Of a stretch of 37,049 nucleotides of DNA, positions 21,718 to 31,419 are shown in pieces (the stretch's first letter is position 1; every line of letters begins with the position of its first letter). Origin of the DNA: Planctomycetota bacterium (GTDB taxonomy: Bacteria > Planctomycetota > Phycisphaerae > Phycisphaerales > SM1A02); contig JAAELP010000059.1 in assembly GCA_024226535.1 (NCBI GenBank), forward strand, positions 1 through 37,049. The letters are read 5' to 3'. The position numbers and the translations under genes were made by a program. Below the pieces are notes generated by a model. The model was given only the letters and a program-made list of their open reading frames with translations. It was not told where the DNA came from and did not search any database.

Positions 21718-24156
21718 ATGGCTTCAAAGCTCCAGATCGTCATCGCACTCGGCTGTATCGGCGGGGCAATCCCCGCCTACGCACAGTGGGTCAACTTCGT
21801 CGATGAGACCAGCACCCGGCTCATCGGGCTGCCCGGCCTCGGTGCGGACGACACCGAGGAGAAGGACTTCGCCTGGGCGGACCTGGACCTCGACGGGGAC
21901 ATCGATCTCGTCAACGTCCGCAAGCAGCCCTTCACGTCCACCGGCAAACGCGTCAACGTTCTGTTCATGAACGAGGGCACGGCCGAGGGACACTCCTTCA
22001 ACGGCATCCTCGTGGACCGCACCGCCGACTACGCCCTCGACTCCGACGTTGTCGGCGACAACGGTTTCCAGACCGCCACGAACGACCGCGACGTCGCGAT
22101 CGTGGACGTGAACGGAGACGACTGGCCGGACCTCATCACGGCCACCACCCTGACCGACAACCAGGCCAAGCACCTGTCGCACCCGCGTGTGTACATCAAC
22201 AAGGGTGAGCAGGCCGGCATCTGGCAGGGCTTCGAGTACCAGGACGCCCGCATTCCGCTGATGCACGCCACCGCGGGACCGCGGTTCTGCTCCGTGGCCG
22301 CCGGCGATCTCACCGGCAACGGCAAGCCGGACCTGTACTTCGGCGACTACGACAGCGGCGGGTCGCAGATCTACGACTACAACAACAAGCTGCTCATCAA
22401 CGACGGCGCCGGCTTCTTCTCCGACCAGACCGACACGCGGCTGACGACCGAGATGGCCCTCTCCGCCTTCGGCGCCGCCACCGTCATCGAGGACTTCAAC
22501 GGCGACGGCGCCCTCGACGTCCTCAAGCAGACCTCGCTCAGCTCGCCCACGCACGTCGCCGTGACCTACAACGGAACCGGCGTGGGCGAAGGTCACTTCA
22601 ACACCGCCGGCAGCTACGACACGATCTACTCGGTTTCCCCGTACTTCGTGTCGGTCGACGACCTGAACAACGACGGTCTGCTGGACATCGTCATCACCGA
22701 CGACGGCAACGACCGCTACCTGCTCAACCAGGGCAACGGCGGCAACGGCGAAGTGAACTGGTCGAGCCCGTTCTCGTTCGGCTCCCCGTCGGCGGGCTTC
22801 GGAGGCAACTCTTGGAATGCCGACCTGAACAACGACGGCTTCAGTGACGTGCTCATCACCGACGTGGACGTGGACATCCCCGGCTGCAACCGGCGGATGC
22901 ACATCTACCGGAACCTCGGCAACGTGCCGAACGTGTCCTTCCAGGAGCAGGGTGAGATCATTCCGAACAGCCTGCTCAACGGCACGCACGACGTCGCGGT
23001 GTTCGACATCAACCAGGACGGCTGGCTCGACCTCGTCGTGGGTCGTTGCAGTGACACGAGGATCTGGATGAACGTGCCGCCGGAGGGCATGCAGTTCTCC
23101 TATCCCGCCGGACTCCCGCTGTTCACGAGCCCGGAGAACAGCGCGACGGTCCAGGTGCTCGTCACGCCGACGGGTACGGGCGAGCTGGAGGCCGACAGCG
23201 GCCAGGCGCTCGTCTCCGTCGAGGGCGGTGCGTACTCCGCGGTGCCGATGACGCTCGTGAGCAGCGGCGGCGGCGGCGACCTCTACGAGGCCGTGCTCCC
23301 GGCGGCCGCGTGCCCGAGCGAGCTGCGGTACTACTTCACCGCCGAGCTGACCAACGGCAGCGAGTTCGTCGATCCCCCGGGCGCCCCGGCGACCGGCACG
23401 CACAAGACGTTCGCGGCCGAGGGCTTCGACGTCACCCTGCGTGACGAGATCGAGGGAGACGTCTCCGGCTGGAACATCATCGACGGGGCCGGCGTCACGT
23501 CCGGCACCTGGGAGGCCGTGGATCCCAACGGCACCAGCTCCGGCTCGAACGCCGCCGCGCCCGAGAACGACGCGACGGCCGGCGAGGCCGTGAAATGCTT
23601 CGTGACCGAGAACGGCCTGCCCGGAGGCGGCGAGTTCGTGAACGACGTCGACGGCGGCGCCGTGTACCTCGAGTCACCGCTGATCAACCTTCTCGGGACC
23701 GACGCGACGATCTCGTACTCGCGCTGGTTCTACACCGAGTTCGGCATCCCCGATCAGATGCGCGTGGAGATCTCCGCGACCGGCGGAGGGCCGTGGCTCC
23801 CGGTCACGACCCAGACCACGAGCGGCACCGGCAGCGAGTGGGAGGGCGCGGCGTTCATCGTCAGCGACTGGGTCATCCCGTCGGAGAACATCCGCGTCCG
23901 CTTCATCATCGAGGACCTCGATGCTTCGCTCACCGAGGGCGGCATCGACAACTTCCAGATCGAGGAGTTCATCTGCCCGGCCGAGGCCTGCGTCGAGGAT
24001 CTCGACGGCTCGGGCGACGTCGGCTTCGGTGACATCCTCGAGGTCATCGCCAACTGGGGCTGCACGACCTGCCCCGACGAGGACCTCAACGGCAACGGGA
24101 CCGTCGACTTCGCCGATATCCTCTCGATCATCGGCGCCTTCGGCCCCTGCTCGTAA
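21718..24156 (+). CDS. Secreted FG-GAP propeller protein with dockerin-like tail
   Basis: This 812-residue exported protein starts with a signal peptide (MASKLQIVIALGCIGGAIPA, cleavage near AYA-QW). About residues 25-470 hold FG-GAP/VCBS repeats with Ca-binding loops (DLDLDGDID, DLTGNGKPD, DFNGDGALD, DLNNDGLLD, DINQDGWLD), implying a beta-propeller. A second, beta-sandwich-like region covers about 480-750. The end carries the paired dockerin-like repeat (DLDGSGDVGFGDILEVIANW and DLNGNGTVDFADILSIIGAF, then GPC). The AGGAAGGA ribosome-binding site lies 7 bases before ATG 21718. The gene follows the dihaem gene by about 100 bases and is closed by an intrinsic terminator. Function is unknown; surface attachment is a guess. 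Confidence 0.88.
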   Translation: MASKLQIVIALGCIGGAIPAYAQWVNFVDETSTRLIGLPGLGADDTEEKDFAWADLDLDGDIDLVNVRKQPFTSTGKRVNVLFMNEGTAEGHSFNGILVDRTADYALDSDVVGDNGFQTATNDRDVAIVDVNGDDWPDLITATTLTDNQAKHLSHPRVYINKGEQAGIWQGFEYQDARIPLMHATAGPRFCSVAAGDLTGNGKPDLYFGDYDSGGSQIYDYNNKLLINDGAGFFSDQTDTRLTTEMALSAFGAATVIEDFNGDGALDVLKQTSLSSPTHVAVTYNGTGVGEGHFNTAGSYDTIYSVSPYFVSVDDLNNDGLLDIVITDDGNDRYLLNQGNGGNGEVNWSSPFSFGSPSAGFGGNSWNADLNNDGFSDVLITDVDVDIPGCNRRMHIYRNLGNVPNVSFQEQGEIIPNSLLNGTHDVAVFDINQDGWLDLVVGRCSDTRIWMNVPPEGMQFSYPAGLPLFTSPENSATVQVLVTPTGTGELEADSGQALVSVEGGAYSAVPMTLVSSGGGGDLYEAVLPAAACPSELRYYFTAELTNGSEFVDPPGAPATGTHKTFAAEGFDVTLRDEIEGDVSGWNIIDGAGVTSGTWEAVDPNGTSSGSNAAAPENDATAGEAVKCFVTENGLPGGGEFVNDVDGGAVYLESPLINLLGTDATISYSRWFYTEFGIPDQMRVEISATGGGPWLPVTTQTTSGTGSEWEGAAFIVSDWVIPSENIRVRFIIEDLDASLTEGGIDNFQIEEFICPAEACVEDLDGSGDVGFGDILEVIANWGCTTCPDEDLNGNGTVDFADILSIIGAFGPCS

Positions 24157-24180
24157 GAGCACGCCCGGTTCGATCCTTCC

Positions 24181-24217
24181 GCGAGCACCGTCCGTAAGGG
24201 CGGTGCTCGCTCTTTTT
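24181..24217 (+). terminator. Intrinsic (Rho-independent) terminator
   Basis: GCGAGCACCG and CGGTGCTCGC pair perfectly. Three further inner pairs (one G-T) surround a GTAA loop, and TCTTTTTT follows at once. It lies 25 bases after the FG-GAP gene stop and separates it from the nitrilase operon. Confidence 0.93.
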
Positions 24218-24242
24218 TGCGGTACCCTCATTCCCCCGCCCC

Positions 24243-25244
24243 ATGTACTACGCTGCCGCCTGCCAGACCGCCTTCGACTGCCCGAGCCGCCGCGAGGACA
24301 TCGCCGCCCGCACCCGGCGTATGTGCGCGATGATCGAGCACACGATCACCGGGTACGAGCCGTTCTTCGACGTGCGGCTGCTCGCCTTTCCCGAGTTCGC
24401 GCACGCGGCCCCGATCTACGATTCCGTGGGCAAGCTCGCCGATCGCCTCGCGGTGCCCGTGCCGAACGAGCACACGGATCGGTACGCGGCCCTCGCGAAG
24501 CAGTACGGCTGCTACATCCAGACCGGCACGTTCCTGGAGCGCGACGACGCCTGGCCGGACGTCGTGTTCAACACCACGGTGCTCGTCGGCCCGACCGGCG
24601 TGCTCTCCACCTACCGCAAGGTCAACCCGTGGATCCCGTGGGAGGTTCACGCGAGTCCCCACGACGTTCCCGGGCTGACGGACGAGCCCTTTCCCGTGGT
24701 CGAGACCGAGATCGGGCGTCTCGGCGTCGGCATCTGCTACGACTGGCTCTTCCCCGAGACGATCCGCCAGATCGCGTTCAACGGAGCGGAGGTGATCGTC
24801 CGCGTCTCGGCGTACATGGACCCGTGGGGAGCGACGCCGCCGATGGACTGGTGGACGCTCTTCAACCGCGCGCGGGCGGCGGAGAACACCGTCTACGTCG
24901 TCGCCGCCAACCAGGGCGCGGAGATGAGCGGCTACCCGCCGTTCAGTTGGCCGGGCGGCAGCATGGTCGTGGACTACGACGGCCGGGTGCTCGCCCAGGC
25001 GGACGCCGGTCCGGGCGAGAAAGTCGTCGTGGGCCCGATCGACATCGACCGTCTGCGCGCCGAGCGCGGCCGGCGGGCCGGGCATGACATGCGCTCGCAC
25101 CTGCGCTCCGAGATGCACCCGTACCTGCGGCAACCGTGGCTGGAGCCGGCCGGCGGGCACCCCATCACGGTGGACGATCTCCGGAAGCGTATCGCCGCCG
25201 CGCAGCGACGCGTGGCGGAGTCCGACCAGGAAGCCTCGCCATGA
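24243..25244 (+). CDS. Carbon-nitrogen hydrolase (nitrilase superfamily)
   Basis: This 333-residue cytoplasmic enzyme has the complete Glu-Lys-Cys triad of the superfamily: Glu in LLAFPEFAH, Lys in STYRKVNPW and Cys in LGVGICYDWLFPE. FNRARAAENTVYVVAANQG is the usual block after the catalytic Cys. It probably hydrolyses an amide or carbamoyl group; the substrate (aliphatic amide, N-carbamoyl amine or other) cannot be read from sequence. Length is normal to slightly long. It starts 26 bases after the terminator, so its promoter must overlap the terminator region; GGTACCCT at 24221-24228 is the only -10-like box seen. It heads the operon with the lipoprotein and pentahaem cytochrome genes and overlaps the next start by ATGA. 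Confidence 0.9.
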   Translation: MYYAAACQTAFDCPSRREDIAARTRRMCAMIEHTITGYEPFFDVRLLAFPEFAHAAPIYDSVGKLADRLAVPVPNEHTDRYAALAKQYGCYIQTGTFLERDDAWPDVVFNTTVLVGPTGVLSTYRKVNPWIPWEVHASPHDVPGLTDEPFPVVETEIGRLGVGICYDWLFPETIRQIAFNGAEVIVRVSAYMDPWGATPPMDWWTLFNRARAAENTVYVVAANQGAEMSGYPPFSWPGGSMVVDYDGRVLAQADAGPGEKVVVGPIDIDRLRAERGRRAGHDMRSHLRSEMHPYLRQPWLEPAGGHPITVDDLRKRIAAAQRRVAESDQEASP

Positions 25245-28200
25245 CCCGATGCCTGCTCATGCTCGTGCTGCTCTCGTGCCTCACGCTGGTTCCGGCGTGC
25301 CGCGAGGGCGGTGGCGGTGGAGGGACGCCGAGCGCGACCGGCGGCGCGCCGAGCGACCCGAAGCTCGTGGAGGCCAACAACCGCGGCGTGGGACTCATGG
25401 GTCGGTTCGAGTACGAGGCGGCGTATGACGTCTTCGCCGAACTGGTCGATCGCCGTCCCGAGTGGCTCGACGTGAAGGTGAACCTGGGGATCGCGGCGCT
25501 CAACCGGCAGCAGGACGGTGACGAGGTCCGCGCGACGCAGATCTTCGACGAGGTGCTCGCCGTCGACCCCGCGCACCTCCGCGCGCATTACTGCGCCGGC
25601 CTGGTGCGTCTCCGCGCCGGCGAGATCGATCGCGCTGCCGGGCACTTCCGCACCGTCGCCGACGCCGACGGCGAGGATGCCTACGCCGCCTACTCCGTCG
25701 GGCAGTGCGTCGAGGGCAACGATCTCGAAGAGGCGAACCGCTGGTACGAGAAGGCGATCGAGATCGACCCGTACCTGCGCAGCGCGTACTACCGCGCGTT
25801 CCAGATCCTCCAGCGTCTGGGCCGGACCGATCAGGCGCAGGTCTACTTCGACGAGTTCCGCCGGCTCGAGACCAACCCGCGGGCGCGGCTCGTCGAGGTC
25901 AAGTACACGCGCATGGGGCCGAAGGCCGAGGCGCTCGCGGTGGATCTCGACGAGCTGCCGCCGCCGGCATCGCCGCCGGGCGGCGCGCCGTTCGCTCCGC
26001 CGGTCACGCTCGACGTCGGTGAAGCGCGGTGGACGGCGCCGACGTCGATCACCGCGGTGGACCTGGACGCCGATGGCGCGGTCGACCTGTTCATCGCCGC
26101 GGCGATCGAGGTCCCGGGAGCGACGCACAACGCGGTCCTCATGAACCGCGGTGAGGCGGGTTTCGAGCTGGATCGAGGTCACCCGCTGACGGCCGCCACC
26201 GGCGTGCGCGCCGCGCTCTGGGGCGACGTGGACAACGACGGAGCGGTGGACGTCTACCTCTGCCGCCGGGGGGCGAACCGGCTGCTGCTCCAGGAGGCGC
26301 CGGGAACGTGGCGCGACGTCGCCGGCGTGTCGGGCGGCGACCTCGACACCGTGACCGGGGCGCTCTTCGACGCCGACCACGACGGCGACCTCGACGTGTT
26401 CATCGTGAACGCCGATGGACCCAACGCGTTGCTGAACAACAACCGCGACGGGACGTTCCGCGACATCGCCCCGGAGCGTGGGATCGCCGGCGGCGGCCGG
26501 CCGTCGCGGCAGGTGGTGCCGGTGGACCTCGACCGCGACCGGGATCTGGATCTCCTGGTCATCAACGATGAGCCACCCCACGAGGTCTACCGCAACGATC
26601 GGCTCTGGCGCTACGAAGCGGGCGTTCCCGGGTGGGAGCGGCTCGCCGAACAGACCTGGCGGGCCATCACCGTCGGCGACCGGGATGCGGACGGCGACGT
26701 GGAGGTCTACGGGCAGCACGCCGACGGATCCGTCTCGATTCTCACCGCCGGGGAGGCTCCTCGCCGATGGGATGAGGGGCAAGACGTCGCGACCCCGACC
26801 GTCGCGCTGGTCGACGTCACCGGGTCCGGTGTTCCCCAGGTGCTCACGTCCTCCTCGGGCGGCTGGCTCGTCATGCCGAAAGGCGACGGCCAGCCGTCCT
26901 TCTTTACCGACGTACCGGTGAGCGCCTGGGCGCCGATCGTTCTCGACGCGAAGCGCGGGCCGTCGATCGTCGCCGCCCGCGACGGTGCAGCGCCCATGAT
27001 CTGGCCGCCGGGCCCCGGGCGACACGCGTTCACCGCGCTCAGCTTCACCGGGCGCGAGGACACCGCGGACTCCATGCGCTCCAACGCGTCCGGAATCGGC
27101 GCGCGGGCGGCGGTGCGGATCGGTTCGCAGTGGGTGGTGCGCGACGCGATCGATCGTCACTCCGGCCCCGGCCAGAGCCTCCAGCCGATCGCGATCGGGC
27201 TCGGCGGCGCGTCTCGCGCGGACTTCGTCGCCGTCGACTGGTCCGACGGCGTGTTCCAGAGCGAACTGGCTCTGGAGGCGGGGGGGCCGCACGTGATCAC
27301 CGAGACGCAGCGGCAGCTCTCGAGTTGCCCGGTGCTGTTCGCGTGGAACGGGGAGACGTTCGAGTTCGTGAGCGACCTGCTCGGCGTGGGCGGGATCGGG
27401 TACCTGCTGGGGCCGGACACCTTCTCGACCCCGCGACCGCGGGAGCGGTTCCTGCTTCCGCACGACGCGCTGCGTCCCCGCGCCGACGGCTACGCGGTGA
27501 TGATCACCGAGCCCATGGAGGAGGCGTGCTATCTCGACGCCGTCGCGCTGCATGTGTGGGATTTGCCGACCGAGGTGATGATGACCCTCGACGAGCGCAT
27601 GCACGTGTACGGTCCGGAGCCGACGGGGGAGCCGGTCTTCTACCGGCGCGGTGAGACCGTCGCCCTCGCCGTCAACGACCGTGGCGAAGACGTGACCGCC
27701 CGCGTGCGCGACGTGGATGGCGACGCGGCGCCGGTGGGCCCGCTCGACGAGCGGTTCATCGGTCGCCTCGCCCGGGATCACCAGCTCACGCTCGAGTTCG
27801 CCTTCGACCTGCACCCCGGGGCGCGGCTCGTGATCGACGGCTGGGTCGAGTACCCGTACTCGCAGACGATGTTCGCGGCCTGGCAGGCGGGAGCCGAGTG
27901 GCGAGCGCCGACGCTCCACGCCCGCGGCGCGGACGGCGAATGGAAGGTCGTCCTCGAGCAGTTCGGGTACCCCGCGGGGATGCCGCGCCAGATGTCGGTG
28001 CCGCTTCCCGACGACCTGCCCGCCGGGACCAGGACGCTCCGGCTGACGACGAACCAGGAGGTCTACTGGGACCGAATCGGCATCATCTGGCCCGAGCCGT
28101 GCCCGCCCGAGGCCGTGCATCGAGTGCTGAAGCCGTCATCGACGCTTCTGAGCTTGATCGGCTTCCCCCGGCGCGTGACGCACGCGCAGCGGCGCCCGGA

Positions 28201-28546
28201 CTACGAGTGGAGCGCCCGCGCCCCGTTCTGGGACACGCGTCACCAGCGCGGCTTCTACACCGCGTTCGGACCGGTCGGCGAGTTGCTCGATGCCGTCGAC
28301 GACGCGGTCGCGATCTTCGGACCGGGCGAAGGAGTCGAGGTCGTGTTCTCCGCGACCGAGCCGCTGCCGGCCAACGCATCGATGACGCGGTACTTCGTCC
28401 TCGACCTCGCCGGCTGGTGCAAGGACATGGACATGTTCACGCGCGACGGCGAGACGCTTGCGCCGCTGCCGACGAGCGGGAAGGACCCGGGGCGGCGCGA
28501 GGTGCTGCACCGGAAGTACCAGACGAGGTACGCGTCCGGGCGGTGA
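25241..28546 (+). CDS. Large lipoprotein: TPR, FG-GAP propeller, UnbV and extra C-terminal domain
   Basis: This 1101-residue exported lipoprotein has the lipobox LVPAC ending at C20, then a Gly-rich linker. TPRs fill about residues 40-200 (ANNRGVGLMGRFEYEAAYDV, YSVGQCVEGNDLEEANRWYE). FG-GAP repeats with Ca loops follow at about 260-560 (DLDADGAVD, DVDNDGAVD, DADHDGDLD, DRDADGDVE). An ASPIC/UnbV-like domain lies near 610-685 (SGIGARAAVRIGSQW, ADFVAVDWSDG). The last 400 residues form a further domain I cannot name, starting around CPVLFAWNGETFEFVSDLLG. The start is fixed by the ATGA overlap with the nitrilase gene. It fuses, in one chain, the two proteins encoded separately at 16916-19533. Confidence 0.88.
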   Translation: MTRCLLMLVLLSCLTLVPACREGGGGGGTPSATGGAPSDPKLVEANNRGVGLMGRFEYEAAYDVFAELVDRRPEWLDVKVNLGIAALNRQQDGDEVRATQIFDEVLAVDPAHLRAHYCAGLVRLRAGEIDRAAGHFRTVADADGEDAYAAYSVGQCVEGNDLEEANRWYEKAIEIDPYLRSAYYRAFQILQRLGRTDQAQVYFDEFRRLETNPRARLVEVKYTRMGPKAEALAVDLDELPPPASPPGGAPFAPPVTLDVGEARWTAPTSITAVDLDADGAVDLFIAAAIEVPGATHNAVLMNRGEAGFELDRGHPLTAATGVRAALWGDVDNDGAVDVYLCRRGANRLLLQEAPGTWRDVAGVSGGDLDTVTGALFDADHDGDLDVFIVNADGPNALLNNNRDGTFRDIAPERGIAGGGRPSRQVVPVDLDRDRDLDLLVINDEPPHEVYRNDRLWRYEAGVPGWERLAEQTWRAITVGDRDADGDVEVYGQHADGSVSILTAGEAPRRWDEGQDVATPTVALVDVTGSGVPQVLTSSSGGWLVMPKGDGQPSFFTDVPVSAWAPIVLDAKRGPSIVAARDGAAPMIWPPGPGRHAFTALSFTGREDTADSMRSNASGIGARAAVRIGSQWVVRDAIDRHSGPGQSLQPIAIGLGGASRADFVAVDWSDGVFQSELALEAGGPHVITETQRQLSSCPVLFAWNGETFEFVSDLLGVGGIGYLLGPDTFSTPRPRERFLLPHDALRPRADGYAVMITEPMEEACYLDAVALHVWDLPTEVMMTLDERMHVYGPEPTGEPVFYRRGETVALAVNDRGEDVTARVRDVDGDAAPVGPLDERFIGRLARDHQLTLEFAFDLHPGARLVIDGWVEYPYSQTMFAAWQAGAEWRAPTLHARGADGEWKVVLEQFGYPAGMPRQMSVPLPDDLPAGTRTLRLTTNQEVYWDRIGIIWPEPCPPEAVHRVLKPSSTLLSLIGFPRRVTHAQRRPDYEWSARAPFWDTRHQRGFYTAFGPVGELLDAVDDAVAIFGPGEGVEVVFSATEPLPANASMTRYFVLDLAGWCKDMDMFTRDGETLAPLPTSGKDPGRREVLHRKYQTRYASGR

Positions 28547-28569
28547 GCGTCCTTGACCGTGACACTATC

Positions 28570-31419
28570 ATGACCCCGTTCATGATCGATCCCCCATCCT
28601 CAACCCCGCCCCGCCGCGTCAAGTACGTCCCCGTCGTTGGCCCGCGCCTCCGCCGGCTGCTGGCGGTGATCTTCGCGCTCTTCGCCGTGCTCGCGGTCAA
28701 CTCCGTGTACCTGGTCAGCGTGACGGTCGCCGGCGCGCAGTACCAGAACTGGTTCTACCTGATCATGTTCCTGGTCCACCTCGTGCTGGGGCTGATCATC
28801 GTGCTGCCGGTGATCGTGTTCGGGCTCGTGCACATGCGGAACGCCCGCAACCGCCCGAACAAGCGCGCGATCCGGGCCGGGTACGGGCTGTTCGCAACAG
28901 CGTTGCTGCTGTTCGCCACCGGGATCGTGCTCACCCGGGTCGATCTGCCCGGCGTGAGGTTCGAGGTCAACGATCCCGTGCTCCGATCGATCGCGTACTG
29001 GCTGCACGTGTTGCTGCCGGTGGTCGCGATCTGGCTGTTCATCCTTCACCGCCTCGCGGGCCGGCGGATCAAGTGGCGCGTCGGCCTGAGCTGGGGCGCG
29101 GTCGCCGCGGTGTTCGCCGCCGGCATGCTCCTCCTGCACCGCCAGGACCCGCGGGCGTGGAACATGGAGGGCCCCGAGTCGGGCCAGCAGTACTTCTTCC
29201 CGTCGCTCGCCCGCACTTCGACCGGAAACTTCATCCCCGAGCGCGTGCTCGACAACGACGACTACTGCCGCGAATGCCACGCCGACGTGCACCGCGGCTG
29301 GTCGCAGAGCGTGCACCGGTTCGGGTCATTCAACAACCCCGTCTACGAGTTCTCCATTCGAGGCACGCGCCGGGCCCTGATGGATCGCGACGGGAACGTG
29401 CAGGGCGCGCGATTCTGCGCCGGTTGTCACGATCCGGTGCCGTTCTTCACCGGTGCGTTCGACGATCCGAGGTTCGACGACCCTGAGTACGACCTCGCCT
29501 CCGACCCCACGGCCCAGGCGGGCATCACCTGCACCGCGTGCCACGCCATCAGCCACGTCAACAGCCCGCAGGGCAACGGCGACTACACGATCACCGAGCC
29601 CGTGCATTACCCGTTCGCGTTCAGCGACAACGGGCTGCTGCGGTGGATCAACCGCCAGCTCGTGAAGGCCAAGCCGGAGTTCCACAAGGCCACGTTCCTC
29701 AAGCCGCTGCACCGAACGACCGAGTTCTGCGGCACGTGCCACAAGGTGCACCTTCCTCCGGAGCTGAACGGCTACAAGTGGCTGCGGGGCCAGAACCACT
29801 TCGACTCGTTCTGGCTGAGCGGCGTCTCGGGGCAGGGGGTCGCGAGCTTCTACTACCCCGACGTCGCCGAGGCGAACTGCAACGGCTGCCACATGCCGCT
29901 GGTGGTCGTCGGTGACGACCCGAACTTCTCGGCCCGCGTACGTGACGAATCGGGGCTGCTCAAGACGCTCGACCACCAGTTCCCCTCGGCGAACACCGCG
30001 ATCCCGCACCTGCTGGCCGACGCCATCCCCGATCCCGAGGCGGCCATCGCGGCGCACCGCGCGTTCAACGAGGGCGTGATGCGCGTGGACGTGTTCGGGA
30101 TCCGGGACAACGGGCGGATCGACGGCGTCCTGACGGCGCCGATCCGGCCGGAGACCCCGGTTCTCCGGCCGGGCGGTGAGTACCTGCTGGAGACGGTCAT
30201 CCGCACCGTGAAGATGGGTCACCTCTTCACCGAGGGCACCGCCGACTCGAACCAGGTCTGGCTCGACGTCACCGTGCGCAGCGGCGACCGCGTCATCGGG
30301 CGCAGCGGGGGGCGTTCGGAGTCGGGCGAGGTCGATCCCTGGTCGCACTTCGTGAACTCGTTCGTGCTCGACCGCAACGGCCACCGGATCCACCGGCGCA
30401 ACGTCGAAGACATCTTCGTCGCGCTCTACAACAACCAGATTCCGCCGGGGGCCGCGGACGTCGTTCACTACCGGTTGCGCGTGCCGGACGACGTCGCCGA
30501 GGCGGTCACCGTTGAAGTCGCGCTCCGGTACCGCAAGTTCGACACCGAGCTGATGCGCTTCGTCACCGACGACGAGACGTGGAGCAACGACCTGCCCGTC
30601 ATGACGCTCGCCCGCGACACGGTGACGTTGCCCGTCGTCGGCGGCCCGGTCTCCGCGATGCCGCCGGGGCGGGCCGACGCGCCGACGTGGCAGCGCTGGA
30701 ACGACTACGGCATCGGGCTGCTCCGCAAGGGACAGCTCGGTGAGCTTCGGCAGGCGCGGGAGGCGTTCGAGCACGTCGAGCGCCTCGGCCGGGGCGACGG
30801 GCCGCTCAACCTCGCCCGCGTCTACATCAAGGAGGGGCTCATCCAGACCCACGCGCCGGAAGCGCTCGCCCGCGCCGCCGGGTTCGATCCCCCGGCGAAC
30901 GCGTGGTCGCTGCTCTGGTTCGGCGCGCAGGTCGCCGCCCGCAACGGCGACCACGCGAAGGCCGTCGCGAACCTCCACGAGATCCTCCGCGGTGGCTTCG
31001 TGCAGGCCGAGGGCCGGGGATTCGATTTCACCCGGGACTACCGCGTCCTCGTGGAGCTCGGCAACGGGCTCTTCCAGCTCGCGCTCCGGGAGCGCGGCGA
31101 CGAGCGGACGCGGCTCATGCGCGAGGCGGCCGCCCAGTTCCACGCCGCCGTTGTCCTGGACCCGGAGAACCTCGCCGCACACTGGGGGCTGCGACAGGTC
31201 TACCGCGACCTGGGCGACGACGAGCGCGAGGCGCGGCACACCAAGCTGCACGCGAGGTACAAGCCGGACGACAACGCCCGCGATCACGCCGTGGCGACGG
31301 CGCGTCTCCAGTATCCCGCTGCGAACCACGCCGCCGAGGCGATCGTGATCTACGATCTGCATCGGTCCGGTGCGTTCGGGCTGCCGGCCGGGGGAGCGGA
31401 GATCGCCCGTCATGAGTGA
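28570..31419 (+). CDS. Membrane-anchored pentahaem cytochrome c with TPR tail
   Basis: This 949-residue protein has about five N-terminal TM helices (residues 25-200; for example WFYLIMFLVHLVLGLIIVLP). A large extracytoplasmic region follows with five CxxCH haem-c sites starting at C233 (CRECH), C283 (CAGCH), C321 (CTACH), C387 (CGTCH) and C437 (CNGCH). The arrangement recalls the cytochrome c554-type multihaem family. TM-region histidines (FLVHLVLG, YWLHVLLP) could hold b-type haem, though this is inference. A beta-rich part and TPR-like helices (about 700-910) complete it. No good ribosome-binding site precedes ATG 28570. The GTG at 28543 overlaps the upstream stop (GTGA) and ATG 28582 is a third option. 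It is the only redox protein in this operon and its likely core; the electron donor and acceptor are unknown. Confidence 0.87.
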   Translation: MTPFMIDPPSSTPPRRVKYVPVVGPRLRRLLAVIFALFAVLAVNSVYLVSVTVAGAQYQNWFYLIMFLVHLVLGLIIVLPVIVFGLVHMRNARNRPNKRAIRAGYGLFATALLLFATGIVLTRVDLPGVRFEVNDPVLRSIAYWLHVLLPVVAIWLFILHRLAGRRIKWRVGLSWGAVAAVFAAGMLLLHRQDPRAWNMEGPESGQQYFFPSLARTSTGNFIPERVLDNDDYCRECHADVHRGWSQSVHRFGSFNNPVYEFSIRGTRRALMDRDGNVQGARFCAGCHDPVPFFTGAFDDPRFDDPEYDLASDPTAQAGITCTACHAISHVNSPQGNGDYTITEPVHYPFAFSDNGLLRWINRQLVKAKPEFHKATFLKPLHRTTEFCGTCHKVHLPPELNGYKWLRGQNHFDSFWLSGVSGQGVASFYYPDVAEANCNGCHMPLVVVGDDPNFSARVRDESGLLKTLDHQFPSANTAIPHLLADAIPDPEAAIAAHRAFNEGVMRVDVFGIRDNGRIDGVLTAPIRPETPVLRPGGEYLLETVIRTVKMGHLFTEGTADSNQVWLDVTVRSGDRVIGRSGGRSESGEVDPWSHFVNSFVLDRNGHRIHRRNVEDIFVALYNNQIPPGAADVVHYRLRVPDDVAEAVTVEVALRYRKFDTELMRFVTDDETWSNDLPVMTLARDTVTLPVVGGPVSAMPPGRADAPTWQRWNDYGIGLLRKGQLGELRQAREAFEHVERLGRGDGPLNLARVYIKEGLIQTHAPEALARAAGFDPPANAWSLLWFGAQVAARNGDHAKAVANLHEILRGGFVQAEGRGFDFTRDYRVLVELGNGLFQLALRERGDERTRLMREAAAQFHAAVVLDPENLAAHWGLRQVYRDLGDDEREARHTKLHARYKPDDNARDHAVATARLQYPAANHAAEAIVIYDLHRSGAFGLPAGGAEIARHE

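Noticed and set aside
24974..28120. Minus-strand open frame of over 1000 codons
   Set aside because: It is antisense to the nitrilase and TPR/FG-GAP lipoprotein genes, whose motifs are clear; the frame is open only because of GC-rich codon bias and has no recognisable motif.
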